Origin: Guyanagaster necrorhizus
Lineage: Eukaryota; Basidiomycota; Agaricomycetes; Agaricales; Physalacriaceae
Direction of reading: 5' to 3'
NCBI RefSeq assembly: GCF_019112545.1
Contig: NW_025064904.1
Coordinates: 610,383 to 674,382 of the forward strand
Length of the DNA stretch: 64,000 bases
This document shows positions 21,786 to 34,998 of the stretch, in pieces. Below the pieces are notes generated by a model. The model saw only the letters and a list, made by a program, of their open reading frames with translations, was not told the DNA's origin and ran no database searches. How positions within the stretch are numbered: position 1 is the first letter of the stretch; every line of letters starts with the position of its first letter. The position numbers and the translations under genes were made by a program.

Positions 21786-24084
21786 ATGTTCCTCCTCTTC
21801 CTCTTCTGTCTCCTTCTCCTTCACCTTTGCTCCAATTTCCTCCGTCTTCTCGTCCGGCAATGGCTTTCACCTCTTCACCGTCTTCCTGGGCCACCCTCGC
21901 AGTCGTTCTTTGCAGGAAATCTCGAGCAAATGCATGACATGGCAAATTCAGATCTTTTGTCGCAATGGGAAGCACAATATGGCCCGAATTACACGTACAG
22001 AGGATTCCTTAATGGCAGCAGGTTAATGACTACGGATCCAGTTGCGCTTTCGCATATATTGGGTCATGCATACGACTACCCAAAGCCAGATTTTGTCCGT
22101 GATAGCCTAGCTGCGATGGGCGCAGGGAACGAGGGACTCCTTACGTCGGAGGGCGACGTTCACAGGAGACAAGTCCGTAATTTATTGATTTTATTGCTTC
22201 CATTACTCACACTCTCTCGCAGCGTAAAATTCTGGTACTTCTCTTTCACACTTATTAGTTGCATTTATTCACGTTCGCGCAGTCGCCTGCATTCTCGCTA
22301 TCTCATATCAAATCTTTGACTCCAATATTCTGGGACAAAGCTGAACAGGTTGGTCGCTAACTCACGTACTGCACATCATTCTAGATTAATGCAACAATCA
22401 GCTTCGCGACATATGGCTCCAATCATCTGGAGACTCTGTCCCGCGCATAGACGCACTCTCTTATTTGGCTCGTGCTACGTTGGATACCATTGGCTTGGCT
22501 GGTATGTTTCTCACCGACTAATTGAAATCAGAACATAGATGCATCTTCTTCAGGCTTTGGATACCACTTCAATTCACTCTCATCCTGTGACAACACCAAC
22601 GAACTGGCTCACGCCTTTAGCGTCATATTCTCTACTGCGCGCAAGTTCAGGTTGATTACTATCTTGCAAGTCTGGTTTCCTATCCTACGACGCTTCGTAA
22701 GTCGCGACCTGATATAATATGCTACTAATCCCATAACTGCTCTGAAAGCGTCGTCACAATACAACAATGTCTGCTGCGCAGGCCACCATGCGAAGGATAG
22801 GTTTGGCACTGATCCAGGAACGGAGGGAGACAGTTTCTAATGAAAGGAGGGAGAAGAAAACCATGTTGTTAGACGGGGACAAGACGATTCTGGGCCGCGA
22901 TATTTTGAGTGTTCTAAGTACGTCATGGATTCATCGGGCTTGCCGGCCTCTTACTTATGTGTACTGTACCCTAGTACGCTCCAATTTAAGTGCTTCATCG
23001 TCTGAACAAATGTCTCTGTCCGAGATATTATGTCAAATATCTACTTTTATTGCGGCGGGCCATGAAACAACCTCTAGTGCCCTCACATGGTGTCTGTATG
23101 CGTTGGTCACCAATCCAAACGTTCAGACGGTCCTCCGGGAGGAGTTGAGAAAATTGGAGGTCTTGGAAGACGACCGAGAACGACTAACGGAAGAAATCAT
23201 GAAATGCCAGTATCTCGACTGGGTTGTCAGGGAAACTCTGCGGCTTCATTCGCCTGTAACGAACACTATGAGGGTTTGCATGCGGGACGAAGATGAGATT
23301 CCTGTTGATTGCAGGTTGGCGAAACTTTATCCGTCTAATCGCATACTTTTCTCATTCTTGTTTCCAGTCCGACTTCCACAGCCCCGGGTGGATACGTTGA
23401 CAAGTATGGCGTTCGGAGATATACGATCAAAGTTAAGAAGTGGGATATCATCACTATACCAATCCAGGCAATCAACGATAGCGAACGGCTCTGGGGAGAA
23501 GATTCCAAGGATTTCAAGTGAGATGAGTTTCTAGATCCGAGTGCATGTGTGGGGATTAACTAGGACTCGTGACCTAGACCAGAAAGATGGGCGGCTCATT
23601 CGCTATCGCGGGCCAATTCAATACCAGGACTGTATTCAAACATCATGACATTCCTTAATGGAAATCCCATAGACGGGAATCGCTCGTGTATTGGGTACAA
23701 GTTCGCGCTGCTCGAGTGAGTCTTCTTTGTCTATTCAAGTTGGGGCAGAGTGAGCCTTGCTTGATTGGCGGCAACCTCGATTCAGCTCTACGACCGGTTT
23801 GTCCCTCACAGAAATCTGATTGATGACTGATTTCAGGATTAAAATTTTCTTGTATGTGCTTCTAAGGGACTTGAAATTCTCAATTGACCCAGCTATGGTT
23901 ATCGAGAAGAGGGTCAAGTGAGTCGGTGTGTTCCATGAACTTGAGAACGTGTGCTCATCTTATGTTACATAGTGTGGTAACGCGCCCTTTTGTGAACTCT
24001 GATCCGCAGTTGGGGAACCAGTTGCCCCTGTATATGCATCGCGTCTGCCGGGATGATGTGAAAAAGGATGTTGCTGTCGCATAA
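21786..24084 (+). CDS. Cytochrome P450 monooxygenase
   Basis: A microsomal P450 that should oxidise a hydrophobic substrate with NADPH-P450 reductase. The N-terminal anchor is MFLLFLFCLLLLHLCSNF, followed by the Pro-rich hinge (RLPGPPSQSFF). The I-helix motif is AAGHETTSSALTW, the K-helix ExxR is VVRETLRLHSP, and PERW follows. The heme loop is GNRSCIGYKF with the ligand Cys. It ends CRDDVKKDVAVA. Eleven exons are needed; all ten introns have usable sites and restore frame, so apparent stops at TTCAAGTGAG and CTCGAGTGAG are donors. The substrate is unknown. About 550 residues is normal for the family. Confidence 0.92.
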
Positions 24085-27000
24085 ACCGCACAGTAGTACG
24101 ATGCGCATCGGTCGCTTATCGTCGCCGTACATATTATTTATTTTCCATTCATGAATGGCCGTCTCTGTAATTACATTGAAACTAGACTAGTAGAAGATGG
24201 CCAGGTTGCAGAGAACTTGACCTGGGCGTGAATTGAGGAAGGTTGACGGAGTCGACCGAGTTCTGTTCTCTTAGGCTAGGGATGACGCCCAATGCCCCCG
24301 GGAAATTAATATTGATAACGTTGACACCCGAGATCATTAATTTTCCTATTGAATCCTTAGCTTCGGGAATTGGATAAAAGCTAATGAATGATCGATCCCA
24401 GGACAGAAAAGACGGGTAGGCACTTGAAGTTGGATATTTTCCACGGATGGGGGACCCGTTGATCGTCGAATATAACACGCCATTCTGGGGATATCGGTAC
24501 TTGCCGTCTTGAATTGATTCTTGACCAAGATCTTGTTTGCGGTGGACAAAGTTGGCCACTTGACGCGTCGGATGGGATGTATTGGATCGGACCGAACAAC
24601 AACTGATGTCGTGGGCTTCTATCGATTCTTTCCTAAACGCGAACGGAATATTCCATGCTTGTTGTCCTGTACTGACCAGATTTGTGATCCCTTCGCATCG
24701 ACGAAACCATTTCGTTGGCCCTTGTAGGGTAGATCAAAGGGGATGGCCCGCATTTCCAGGAGCTGATTGTTTATCGTGTTCTCTTTGCTTCTTCTCCCGG
24801 GTGCAGTGTTCTTCAGCAGACTAGCGTCGGCCGTTCGTCCCCACCCGTGAGATCCAATGCTCGCAGATTGCAGTTTATGATCATCTCCACCGCCACTGCA
24901 AATTTTCGTTATATCGGTCGTGTTTCCTCTCCGGGGGGAGGGGGGGGGAATTCAAACTCAACATTCCTGCAATCAGACGGTTCAAACCTGCAGTATTCCG
25001 TTCTGAATAAATTGAAACACTGCCTCTGTGATTCCATCTTGGCTACGATGATTTCGGTATGGCCCTGTATTCTGATGGGGACTGTCCGTGGCCGCATTTC
25101 GTACATCTTGGCTGCTCCTTGGGCTGTGGTGAGCGGTTCCTGTAATTTTTGCCACCCCGGTAAGACGAGCCTCGCGCGATACCGGTGAACATCATGATAT
25201 TGAAATAAGAACCGCCCTACCCCCTCACTGATTCCGAGCCGGTCGTTTCTCTGATCCAGCCTGGAATCACAAGACGACCCGACCCTTTCATTCGACGTAA
25301 TATGTCATTCTTCATTGATCCTGCCAGAAATTCACCGTAAGCTTTGTCAAAGCGGAAAGTTCGATACTGATCACCCTTATCGTGCATCGATGGGCCGTTT
25401 CATATGGCTCGAGAGGTCGGGAGATCGATATTAACTCAACCTAGACCCGGACTCGCCACGGGAAGTTACAGCTACCCAGTGATCATCAGCACCGTCGATG
25501 ACTTTGTTCGAGTAAGATATGCAAACCGTTTCGTACCAAGATGAAAACGCCACTGACCTCATGCAAGGAGATAAACGAGCTGAACAAAGGTTCCTGCATG
25601 CGAATGAGGCAATATATTTATTTACTTAATTTATCTCATTAAGCCTGTTTGGGTCAGCTGAAAGTTTAGTTGTGGGTGAGCGGGGAAGGATGTTTGAATG
25701 TCCAGCTCCTTGAGGCGGATGCCAAATATCCCGCCGTAGACAAACACAGCTTGCCGCCGGCTCGAATCATAAAGTCTAATTTCATTTCTTTATTAGGTAG
25801 GTGCTTTGTGAGCTGGTTCGTGGCCTCGAACACAGGATGTCGTCGATTCATTCACCCCGGAATCAGCCTAGCCTCCCACAAGATTTTTTTTTTTTGGAAG
25901 CTTCGAATCTTGATATGCGGCGACTCTAGTGCTTGCCGCAGGAGACGGACATATATATCTACCGTGAATTCAGAACGTGGAATCGGACGCAAGACTCGAG
26001 AGGACAGAACTTCAATATTTCAAGACGCCGTGTTTGTGTTACGGTATTGAACTTGAAGCTTGGTAAGTTGGACGATTGTTGCTTCGCTGGGACTTGAGCG
26101 CTTGTTTCACGTTTTATTTTATTTTATTCCTTCTTGATGATATTCCGGCATTGGAACTCACTCACTGGCAGATTCTGTCATTGACCTCTTGACTTTTCTG
26201 TGGACTTTTGATGTCGAAAATGAATATCATCAAAATACAGAAAGTTGTCGAGTCAACCGCATCTCCACGATCAACGTAATATGTCAAAGTTTAGCTGATT
26301 GTGTCATCTATTTCAGGATCGAGATAATCTTCATGCATACTGGCTATCACTTTGCTATTCAGGTATCGTAGCCTCAAGAACAGCAATTCCTGGTTCAGAA
26401 ACTCGCCGCTAGCTTCTGTTCTTCGTCCCTTCTGCGCCCATTGCGATGCATCAGTTCATTAAGCACGGATCAGCCCTTCCCTCGAGATCAACTATTTTTC
26501 GCAAAGCGCCCAAAGAGGCCACTCACATGCATAGACGCCACCTCCTGTGCAATCAGTAATCAGGCACCGCCGACCGACACGGATGATTCACTGGAATTCG
26601 GTCGCGGTACTATTTAATTTCGCCGTCTTTGGCGCCTTAGGAGGCGGCTGGAGTTGCGAATTTGCGAATGGTTATCTCTTTGCTGGAACCATTCAAACCG
26701 TCCCCCCTACCGGGCCACTCCAATCCCATCGTCTCGGTAGAAATAGAAAACTGAGCTGGCCCTACTTCTATCTTCCACTGACTTCGTCGATATCATTTCC
26801 TGCTCGGTACCGCTAGGAGCCTATGGCTCCGCGGCCGCAGTATTAGTCTTTTGCACGGAAGCTCTGAATTCTTCTCGACTTCTTCTGCTCCAACTGATAT
26901 ACTGAGTTTGAAAATTCATGGTCACACATTAGTGCAGTATTCCGATTATTGCGCCGAGTCCCTTCCATTCGGTCGACACATAAAATTGTAAGCGTTCTAA

Positions 27001-27376
27001 TCCAAGTTCCCTCGTATCATATAGCTGTTTTGACGATCGTCGATCGTCTCCAGATCATGATCGGTGAAGTAAGACAAGAGTTCATATTTTTGAACGGTTG
27101 TCCTAAGTATATACATTATACCAGAAGTAAATTTAAACATATAACAATCTAATACGGCGGAGAGAAGTACTTATTACATAACGAAGTTTTTGCGGGTTCG
27201 ATAGTCGTTCCCCTTCGCAGTCAAAAGTGGATTAAATTGGAATAAGCATAAAATGCCGAAGGGCTATTTATTTCTCCGAGCCAGCAATAAACCGAGATGA
27301 GGTGGGAAGACAAGCCTTGCAGTCGCAGAGAGATTAAATAGCCAGAGTAGAGTAATCGTAAAAAATATACTGTATA
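24085..27376. other. 3.3-kb gene-poor region
   Basis: No recognisable gene. The longest frame (24182-24559, minus, 125 codons) includes ISGVNVININFPGALGVIPS and has no match I know. G-rich and T-rich low-complexity tracts occur near 24931-24950 and 25884-25896. The stretch near 25600-27300 is AT-rich with many stops in all frames. It may hold regulatory DNA or untranslated exons. Confidence 0.45.
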
Positions 27377-28109
27377 TCATTGACCGCTGTAACCTGATGA
27401 ACCATTGTACAGATTAGAATAAGACCCCGCATTGCCCTGGTTCCAATACACGGGGTGCATCTGACGTTGATCTTGTCGCGAGGATTGCGCAAAGGGACTG
27501 ATCGGAGGCAACGACGCTGGGTTCCCATTCGTATACCCTCTACCTCCTCCGGACGTCTGGGGATTACCAAAAGGTACCGGTGGGAACGGCGATACTGGTG
27601 AATAAAGGTCAGGAACAGAAGAGCGCCGTGCAGGTGCTAAGATGCGTCGACGAGCCTGAAAGAGGTGTCAAGAATAAACGCCGTAGTCCGAAGTGAGACT
27701 GAACACATACGTTGATCATCCAATTAGATACCTGGCTCATGGAGAGCCCCGTTGCGAGACAAAGCCGTTTCTTCTCGGCCTCGTTAGGGTATGGATGGTC
27801 GCAATGAGCATGTAACCATGCTTTGAGATAGTCCGTTGTAGTCTTGGGCAGTTTACCGCGTATCTTTCGCTGGTTGAGCTGTGATGTGGGCAAATGGACT
27901 TCGGAAGAGGCAAGAAGCTGATCGGGAGATGGAAGGAGTTGACCGGGAGGGGGAAGTATGTATCTTGGGTACGAAAGTGTTGGTACGTCATGTAAGAGGG
28001 CAGGAGGGATATCGTGTGTGAGAGAAGGCAATTGACCGGGATGCCCTGATGACCATTGTGATGAGTCTGATTCGGGAAAGGGTCGCTGACTTTGATGAGA
28101 GAGCGACAT
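27377..28109 (-). CDS. TALE (KN-type) homeobox transcription factor, short paralogue
   Basis: The N-terminus MSLSHQSQRPFPESDSS leads a Ser/Pro-rich region. The homeodomain starts at RGKLPKTTTDYLKAWLHAH and continues with the three-residue TALE loop region DHPYPNEAEKKRL. Helix 3 reads [20 protein letters not shown]. An intron splits it exactly after WMIN (GTATGT donor, TTTCAG acceptor). The tail is Pro/Gly/Tyr-rich. The product is about 225 residues. The homeodomain is almost identical to that at 33549-34643, but the flanks are shorter and diverged. It should act as a DNA-binding regulator; its target is unknown. Confidence 0.87.
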
Positions 28110-31100
28110 GGTGGGTGCGCAAGGTTTGCTTTCATAGGCGCCTTCGTATATAAGTGGAACATGATGGAGGACCCAGGCACAATATTTTTCGAGCTCGCAT
28201 AGATCGAATCTCCCTGGACTGCTACTACCCTGATGATTTGACGCAAGAAGCCAAACGTAACGTCGAGTAGACCATCTGAATGAAAATCAAAAACAGGATT
28301 GGGGCGTATTCTGTCATGGGAAGGGCGTAAACAATGGGATTTGTATACAGTTCTGATACCAAACAGCGATCGCGTCGCAGTACAGCGCGCCCTGAGGACC
28401 GGGGAATGAGAACATGTTACCTTTATGCAATCTCCAACGACGAATAGATCGAAGGCACCTAGTCCCAGTTCAGGTTCTCTGTGTCATCATCTTTCAGACA
28501 CAATCATATGCCCCACTGAATGTGAAACACAAACGCCCACAGTAGGTCCTTATGACCTCAGAGCATCGAAGATAACGCTACACCAATAAGGTGCAAGGAA
28601 TGGGCAGCTGAGCACTAGCGCCACCACCATCACGATAAGGCTGTACCTTGGTAACTGATAAAGTACAGGAGCTCAGCGACGCACGGTGCAAGTGCAAGTT
28701 GGAACCAGCAAAAGCGAGAGACCGGGGCATGACAGTTAGAAAATAGCAATATGCACCTGGACCCTTTAGTCCGCCATAGACCGGAGTGGGCGTAAGGGCC
28801 GTCCATTCACGCCCGTAGGAGTCCCGTTGTGTGTTGAGAGCCGGAACAGCGATTTTATGAGCATCGGAAGCCAGATCGATTGATCCGGTGCATCCGGACC
28901 GACGCTGCCTGTATCTCAACTTACTGGGACTCGGACGTACGTTGTGGCTGGGATGCATGTAAGCTGAGAAAGAATAAAACTTACAGCATTCATCAGTAAC
29001 GAATACGTATTAGATACACGTTCTTGATTTACCCTTCGAGGACGGGAAATCATTGCGGCAGCCAAGCATCGGGATTTCCCTTCAGCAAGTACCGCTCACG
29101 CGCACAGTCGCCGTCTGATGAGCCTTTCCTCGTGATAATTCCTTGAAAATTGCAGCGCTCAAGTCTCCCTCTGTCTAAAATCACCCCGCCTTTTAATTTA
29201 TCCACAACCGACCCTTCATCCGATAGCGATCTAGCTGCATTGTAATTCCTTTTGCTCCAGCTTTTGCAATCCAGGATAAATCAAGGTTACTCCGACCTCC
29301 AATATTAATAGTTCCCATCTTGGAAGAACCTGGGGCAGCATTGTGGGTGTTGATCCGCGGTATGTTTTGCATTGAGGAAGTAATACGGCCCCACACCTGG
29401 TTGGAGCAAGAAGCATTTTTACATATAGACCTCATCTCCGTTTACTATGTGGTAGCTCCTTCAAAGATAAAGCGCCCGGCCCCAGCAAGGCCACGGTGAC
29501 GAGAACTCGTCGATCTCGTGCGCCGATCATGCAACACAATTCCTCAAGTCAAAAAGCATGGTCTAGACATTCGGGTTATGTTGGACTGGCTATCCTCAGG
29601 GAGAGGATCCAATAGGAAATATATTACAACTAATATAGTACATACGATGCCGGAACCTGGAATCAAGGGGCAGGAACCGCTGCAGGGAGGCGCGCGACCC
29701 CACGTATTCGCTCAGAGGCATAATGCAGTCGTATGTTATCGTGGGCGGAAGCTATATAGGGGAGATGATGTCGGGAATCAAGGTACAGGGACCCCTCCCC
29801 CCCGCAGGATATCTCTGCGGCCATTCCTTGGCAGACCTCAGTGATAACAGTATGATAGAGTATTGTCATAAACTATCCATGCTGTGCAGTGAAAGCTTGG
29901 ACTTAGTTGACCATCAGCACCGCCGGACCGAGGTGTATTCCTGACCTCCCTTTTGGATGATTTGTATTCACGACTTTAATCACGAGTCTAGCTTAAAGTT
30001 ATTACCAACAGCTTAGTCCCTTGCGCAGATGACTGAAATCATTGTTTGCAGATTAATGATTGCGACGTTAACCGAGGAGCTGAGACCAGACTTGATACCT
30101 ACCTTGATAGGATGGATTAAGGACCTTTAAGCCAGGCATCTCTCAGGGTCAGGGTAAGCCCATGAACACACACGCGCCCATACCATAAAAATCCCGTCCC
30201 CTCGTTCGCATCGCACATTCCTTCGAGAAGAGAAGAATGCACGTCATGGGGATCGTCCTAGTCCGTTTCTCCCAGCGAATGCACCAGTAGTCTCGGTACC
30301 CGTCTCTAGAGGAGTATGGATGTTTTCTGTGCACGCAATGACCCGAGATAAGTACCGAGTTTCTGGGAGCTATTGCATCCTTGCTAGTAATGAGTAGTGA
30401 AGTCTTAGGAAAGCTGCTGATGATTATGGCCAAATCAAGGATCGAATTACGAGGGGAATAAAACAAGCCAAGGACGTAGTTTGGTATGATGTCCTTCCTG
30501 GCTGTCTAAACATATAAAACAAATAACAAGGGCGGCAGTACACCGCGTATGCTACCCTGCTCGCGCGGCCGGGGACGAAGGGGGTCTACGCAAACTCGCT
30601 CTCGTCTGGGAGGTCCCGACAGGCATTACCCAATCACAGTAGCTTCTTCTCCAATGAGGCTAGGTGAAACAATCCAGAGCGAAGAAGCAGAAGGTCATCC
30701 TTGATGAAGGGAAAACCAAGTGTCGGTGCAATGTGGTTTTGGGAAATTATGAACCGGATTCAGTATGTAGAGAGCGTTTCCCCATAAACTAATCTTCGAG
30801 CCTAGACAATGGTATCGGTGGCGGTAAATGGGGGCTTGTATCGCCTCGAAGCGGGGGAGAATAGGATCGCTGGTTCCGAGATTGGGGGTGTTCCGGTAAG
30901 GAACGGCCGGTGGCGCTCACACTTTTCCTACTCGTTGTACGCAGCGCTGGAGCTCGCAGTACTTAGGACACCCACCATTACCATCGGCATGCAGGACTGC
31001 ACTCACATCTCGTAAGGAAATCTCAAATTTCACAGTGCTCGATGAGAGCGAACAATCTTATCGGAGCAAGCGTATTCGAAATCAGTAATTTGGCGAAGGA

Positions 31101-33548
31101 GCTACATACTCAGGACTCACGAGGCCTGGAATGACATTACAAACGGCATTCGAATCCAGTTCCCGGATAGGAGCGTCAGCTTGGAATCGATTATCCACTC
31201 CTGCAGGCCGTGCACCCGCACTGAACGAACGAATCAACTCACCATGGAAGATCAATATAACCACAAGTACGTATGCAAAGATTCAACACAAGTTCGCGCG
31301 GTTAAGAGCGAAGCCTGCGGACATAATATGTCAGAAAAAAAAGCTCATTAACAAGGGATAATCGCCACAATACATAATTTGCTGGTACGGCAGCCGGACG
31401 TTGGAGGGGCGAATCTACCGCAGAACGACTTTGTGGGCGTCGATACGGGGTCATTGGCAAGAAAGTATTATCATATATACACTGTTTCAGTGAGGACGGA
31501 CTAGGAGGCGGTAGCCGACTCGTGTAAACCCCCCAAAAATTCGGGATTTGCACGACTAGTTTCATCAGTCTCTCCTGCCAATGCGTCAATACAGCGTCCA
31601 TTAAGAGGGACCCGCCACAATACTCGTCTCTAATTCTGTACGCTGGCCGGGAGCCGGATAAATCCGGCTCAACCTAATGAGGGATATAGAGCAACGACGC
31701 TTCTGAGTTCTGAGCCTGCATTCTACGATGAAGCCGCTGATGGAAATCAACATTATCCAACCTAGGCAAGTAGAAAGTAGAGACAATCTTCTTCAATTAT
31801 AGACACTATACAATACATACAATTCAGGTGGCAGCCGAATTCTTTCAAGGCTCACGGTGCTTCTTCTGCAGGCGGAGCCTGCCAGTGCGTCAATACAGCG
31901 ATATTAAAACATATATTGGTACGGCTATAGGACGGGATTTTCAGAGGGAAAGAAGGGACGAGGGTGACATGATGGGCTTACAGAATGCCAAGCGCAATGT
32001 GCTTGGTACCGTGGAGCTGCAAGAACAAGTCGCGCTTTGTATTCAAAGGCACACCCGGAGCCGCGACGGTGCAAAGAGGAAGCAGAAGACGAAGAACCAG
32101 CGGTGAAGAATCGAATGGATATCGGTGCCGCAAAAGACTGGAAAGACGAGGCTCATGATCTGCACCCGGTGTGCGCATCCCTCGCAAGCAGCCCTTGGTT
32201 CTCTCCGTGAAACTGGGAAAACCATCCCGTGCGAGAACGAGGATAACGTTATGGGATCAGGAAGATCTGCAGCCGGAATCGGACTTTGAACCGTCGTCGT
32301 TCACTAGCCAGCACACAGCGGCAACCTCGAACGCCGCGTCCGGATATTAAAGAAACCATGAAAGGTATTCTTTTTCCTGTTTTCGACTTGACCGCTAATC
32401 AATCAATCCATTTATCAGTTAGACTGGGATCGAATCGTTGGTGTCGTCATACGCAGTGGCGCTTTGGCCGCAGTACAGGGAAGGGATGCATGTAAGGGTA
32501 GGGGGGAAAGAGAAAGAAGGGGAAGGAGAAGAAGAAGTAAGGACGCGTAGCCATGGCACTGAAAAATTTTCCGAAAAGTCAGTGGACGGGCCGGGATCCG
32601 AAAGGTTCGGGATGCGGGCCGTAACGCTCTCCCTCCATTACTGTCTAAAAGCTAAAGTTAAAAAAACATAACCGGTGTCATTGAGGGACGCCTCGAGGCG
32701 ATCGCTTTGCTTTTTTTTTTTCTTTTCGGGCTGGTGAAAAAAAGCAGAAAATCTTTAAATAAATGGGCAGCAATTAAGAAGTAAATGATAGGACCTGTTT
32801 AATTCCTCGTCGGGCTCCCGCATTATTCGAGTTCACCGATCAAAGAGAACCACACCCCCGCCTCGACGTCGGGTCGGGCCTTTTACGAATTGTTCCCCTT
32901 GCCCCTCATCATTTCCAATTCACAGTGGAATCGATGCACCCACCTATTGCCAGTGTTCGCGTCCCCAGCGTAGTCTAGGCCGTCCTAAATGAAAATTCAA
33001 CCTGGTGTGAATGGCAGTTTCCGTCAAACGACATAGGAACTTGAGAAAATGTTTTTCCTGCTGGTTTGAATTTATTGGTTGGGGTTCGTGCGCGGCGCCC
33101 TCTAATGTTCCTGGTTGTCCTCCGTTTGCTTCTTTCTCGATATGTGGCGAGAGAAAAAGAGTGCTTCCACTTTGAACGAATAGATAGCAAAGTTCCTTCC
33201 GTCTCGGGACCAGGAACATTGGCAATCATCATACGCACGATTCTCTGTACAACTCCTAATCCCCTAGAAAGATGAGCCGGATAAAGGACGACGCCCTCGG
33301 GAGCCGCAAAGCTGAACCTTTTCGTTGGGTACACTTGATGCGGTTGGATTCGAGAGTACTGTAGATGCTAGTACTTACAATTTTGTAGTAGAGAGAACAA
33401 ACGTCCGCGGGGTAATTATAAGGATAAACTTGTAATAAAGTATATACTCGACTCGATTGGTATACAACTGATGATGTTTAAATAACAGCAAGACAAACAG
33501 AGGGCACGATCTACGATAAAATAATATGATGGTATAGACTGGAATCGA
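28110..33548. other. 5.4-kb gene-poor region between homeobox paralogues
   Basis: No convincing coding exon. Frames up to 126 codons (28578-28958 minus, 30149-30466 minus) have no recognisable domain. Notable items are a poly-T run near 32708-32718, a near-repeat at 29658 and 29771 (GGAATCAAGG), and the short repeat pair listed separately. It is upstream of the short homeobox gene and could hold its control elements. Confidence 0.4.
31576..31900. repeat. Pair of 21-bp direct repeats 304 bp apart
   Basis: TGCCAATGCGTCAATACAGC at 31576 and TGCCAGTGCGTCAATACAGC at 31880 differ by one base and continue with similar AT-rich DNA. The pair could bound a small mobile element or be a remnant duplication. 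No terminal inverted repeats were found. Confidence 0.5.
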
Positions 33549-34643
33549 TCACTGGGAGTCCGGGAAATAATCCCTATTATATGCGCCAGCATTGGAATAC
33601 ACGCCCTGATGATGACCACCGCCCGTGAAAGGATTCGAAGAGGACATAGTGGCCGGGGCTGAGAGAGGGTTGGCGGGATAATACATGCCATTTTGTGCGG
33701 CTGAAAGGGAAAGTGAAGGCGAATGGTGCAGAGGACCGGGCGAATGTGAGTGAGAATGCTGGGAAGGGTGGGAAAGTGAGTGGTGTTGGCGGTAAAAGGG
33801 AACGGACTGGAGGGACATGGGGTGATATAGCTGTAAGGAATCAGCGGTGGCAGGGAGAGAGGCACGGCGGGCACCCATAGATGGCGGGAAGGGGGCGGTC
33901 GTTGTCGGACCCGATGAAGGTCGTGCTGGCGCCAGAATGCGACGACGAGCATTGATCATCCAGTTGGATACCTGGCTCATCGACAAGCCCGTTGCATGGC
34001 AGAGCTGTTTCTTCTCCTCTTCGCTCGGATATGGATGGTCCGAGTGACGATGAAGCCAGGCTTTGAGGAAATCAGTCGTCTCTTTTGGCAACTTGCCGCG
34101 TTTTCGTTGGGGCCGCTCAACAGGTGGAGCACCATCTGGACCGACTGATGGGTACGGCGAGTCAGCAGGAGGCAATGTTGGGAGGGTAGGGGGGAGGGAA
34201 TGGGAGGGATACGAGCGCTGCTGGCCAGAGATACGCAGCATTGGCGTCGGGTAAGACTGGTGACGCATAGAGTCGTCGTACTTGAGCTGGGTTGTCGTCG
34301 CGGTGCCGGGTGTAGACGATGGACGAACGATGCCAGGCGAGTTGCTATTCCAGTCACTCTCTGGGGAGAACGGGGAGATACCACTGCCACCATAGCCACT
34401 GTCTGCAGCATATGTCGTCGCGGTCTCTTCGTTCGTCGGCGGGAAGGTATAGCTAGCGAGGTTGCTGGACGTGTACGACGGCCGTGGATAAGGCGCGTGC
34501 CGCCTGCTCTCTGAGTGGAGGGTCGGGAGCGACGAGCGACGAAGCTCACGGGTGTCGTCGTTGAAGCCAGTGAAGATGCTGGGGAGCTGGACGCGGTCAT
34601 CGTCGATGTTGGGCTTCTGGTCGTCGGCAGGGAGGTCAGCCAT
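33549..34643 (-). CDS. TALE (KN-type) homeobox transcription factor, long paralogue
   Basis: A single uninterrupted frame of 364 codons starting [20 protein letters not shown]. The homeodomain spans about residues 180-240: [40 protein letters not shown], then [20 protein letters not shown]. The three extra residues between helices 1 and 2 mark the TALE class. Flanks are Ser/Pro-rich, with a His/Ser-rich stretch ([15 protein letters not shown]). Unlike the paralogue at 27377-28109, no intron interrupts helix 3. It should be a nuclear transcription factor. Targets are not inferable. I saw no HD1/HD2 pair, so a mating-type role is not supported. Confidence 0.93.
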   Translation of the reverse strand: MADLPADDQKPNIDDDRVQLPSIFTGFNDDTRELRRSSLPTLHSESRRHAPYPRPSYTSSNLASYTFPPTNEETATTYAADSGYGGSGISPFSPESDWNSNSPGIVRPSSTPGTATTTQLKYDDSMRHQSYPTPMLRISGQQRSYPSHSLPPTLPTLPPADSPYPSVGPDGAPPVERPQRKRGKLPKETTDFLKAWLHRHSDHPYPSEEEKKQLCHATGLSMSQVSNWMINARRRILAPARPSSGPTTTAPFPPSMGARRASLPATADSLQLYHPMSLQSVPFYRQHHSLSHPSQHSHSHSPGPLHHSPSLSLSAAQNGMYYPANPLSAPATMSSSNPFTGGGHHQGVYSNAGAYNRDYFPDSQ

Positions 34644-34998
34644 GGAGCTGGAGAGTGGATAAGCAACGAAGAGGAGGACGAGGAGGACGAGGAAGACAAC
34701 GATGAGGAGGAGGACTCACCGATAGTCGATATGGACAGGGTCTTGAAGAGGCAGCATCCGACGTCGTACTTGTTATACGACGATCAATCCGAACAGCAAA
34801 CAAAACGAGCGTCAGGCCAGCGTTCATCTCAAAAGACTCCCTCCTGTCCCAATTAATACTCCAATTCCGCAGCCAAATCCAGTTAAATTAAAAATCATTT
34901 CAGGAACCCCGAACCGAATCGGGCCAATTTCATAATACTTCTAAAACAGGCCCCCTCCAAACAACCGAACCAGATCGTTCCCAGATCCATCGTAGATC
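34644..34998. other. Promoter of the long homeobox gene
   Basis: A 355-base interval upstream of the homeobox start and downstream of the LRR gene stop. It holds a GA-rich tract at 34668-34715 and AT-rich DNA near 34880-34900. No gene is seen. Confidence 0.5.
34668..34715. repeat. GAGGAGGAC-type purine tract
   Basis: Repeats of GAGGAGGAC and variants run about 48 bases. On the minus strand it is a CT-rich 5' leader or promoter element just upstream of the homeobox ATG. It is not in frame with the homeobox protein. Confidence 0.6.

Noticed and set aside
21786..24084. P450 pseudogene
   Set aside because: The stops in the raw reading fall at exon ends; ten ordinary introns give one uninterrupted frame with every P450 motif.
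27377..34643. Homeodomain (A) mating-type locus
   Set aside because: Both proteins are same-strand KN/TALE regulators with no divergent HD1/HD2 pair and no MIP1-type neighbour.
33977..34699. 240-codon Ser/Thr/Arg-rich frame overlapping the long homeobox gene
   Set aside because: It is a shifted frame of a Ser/Pro-rich coding sequence and has no domain.
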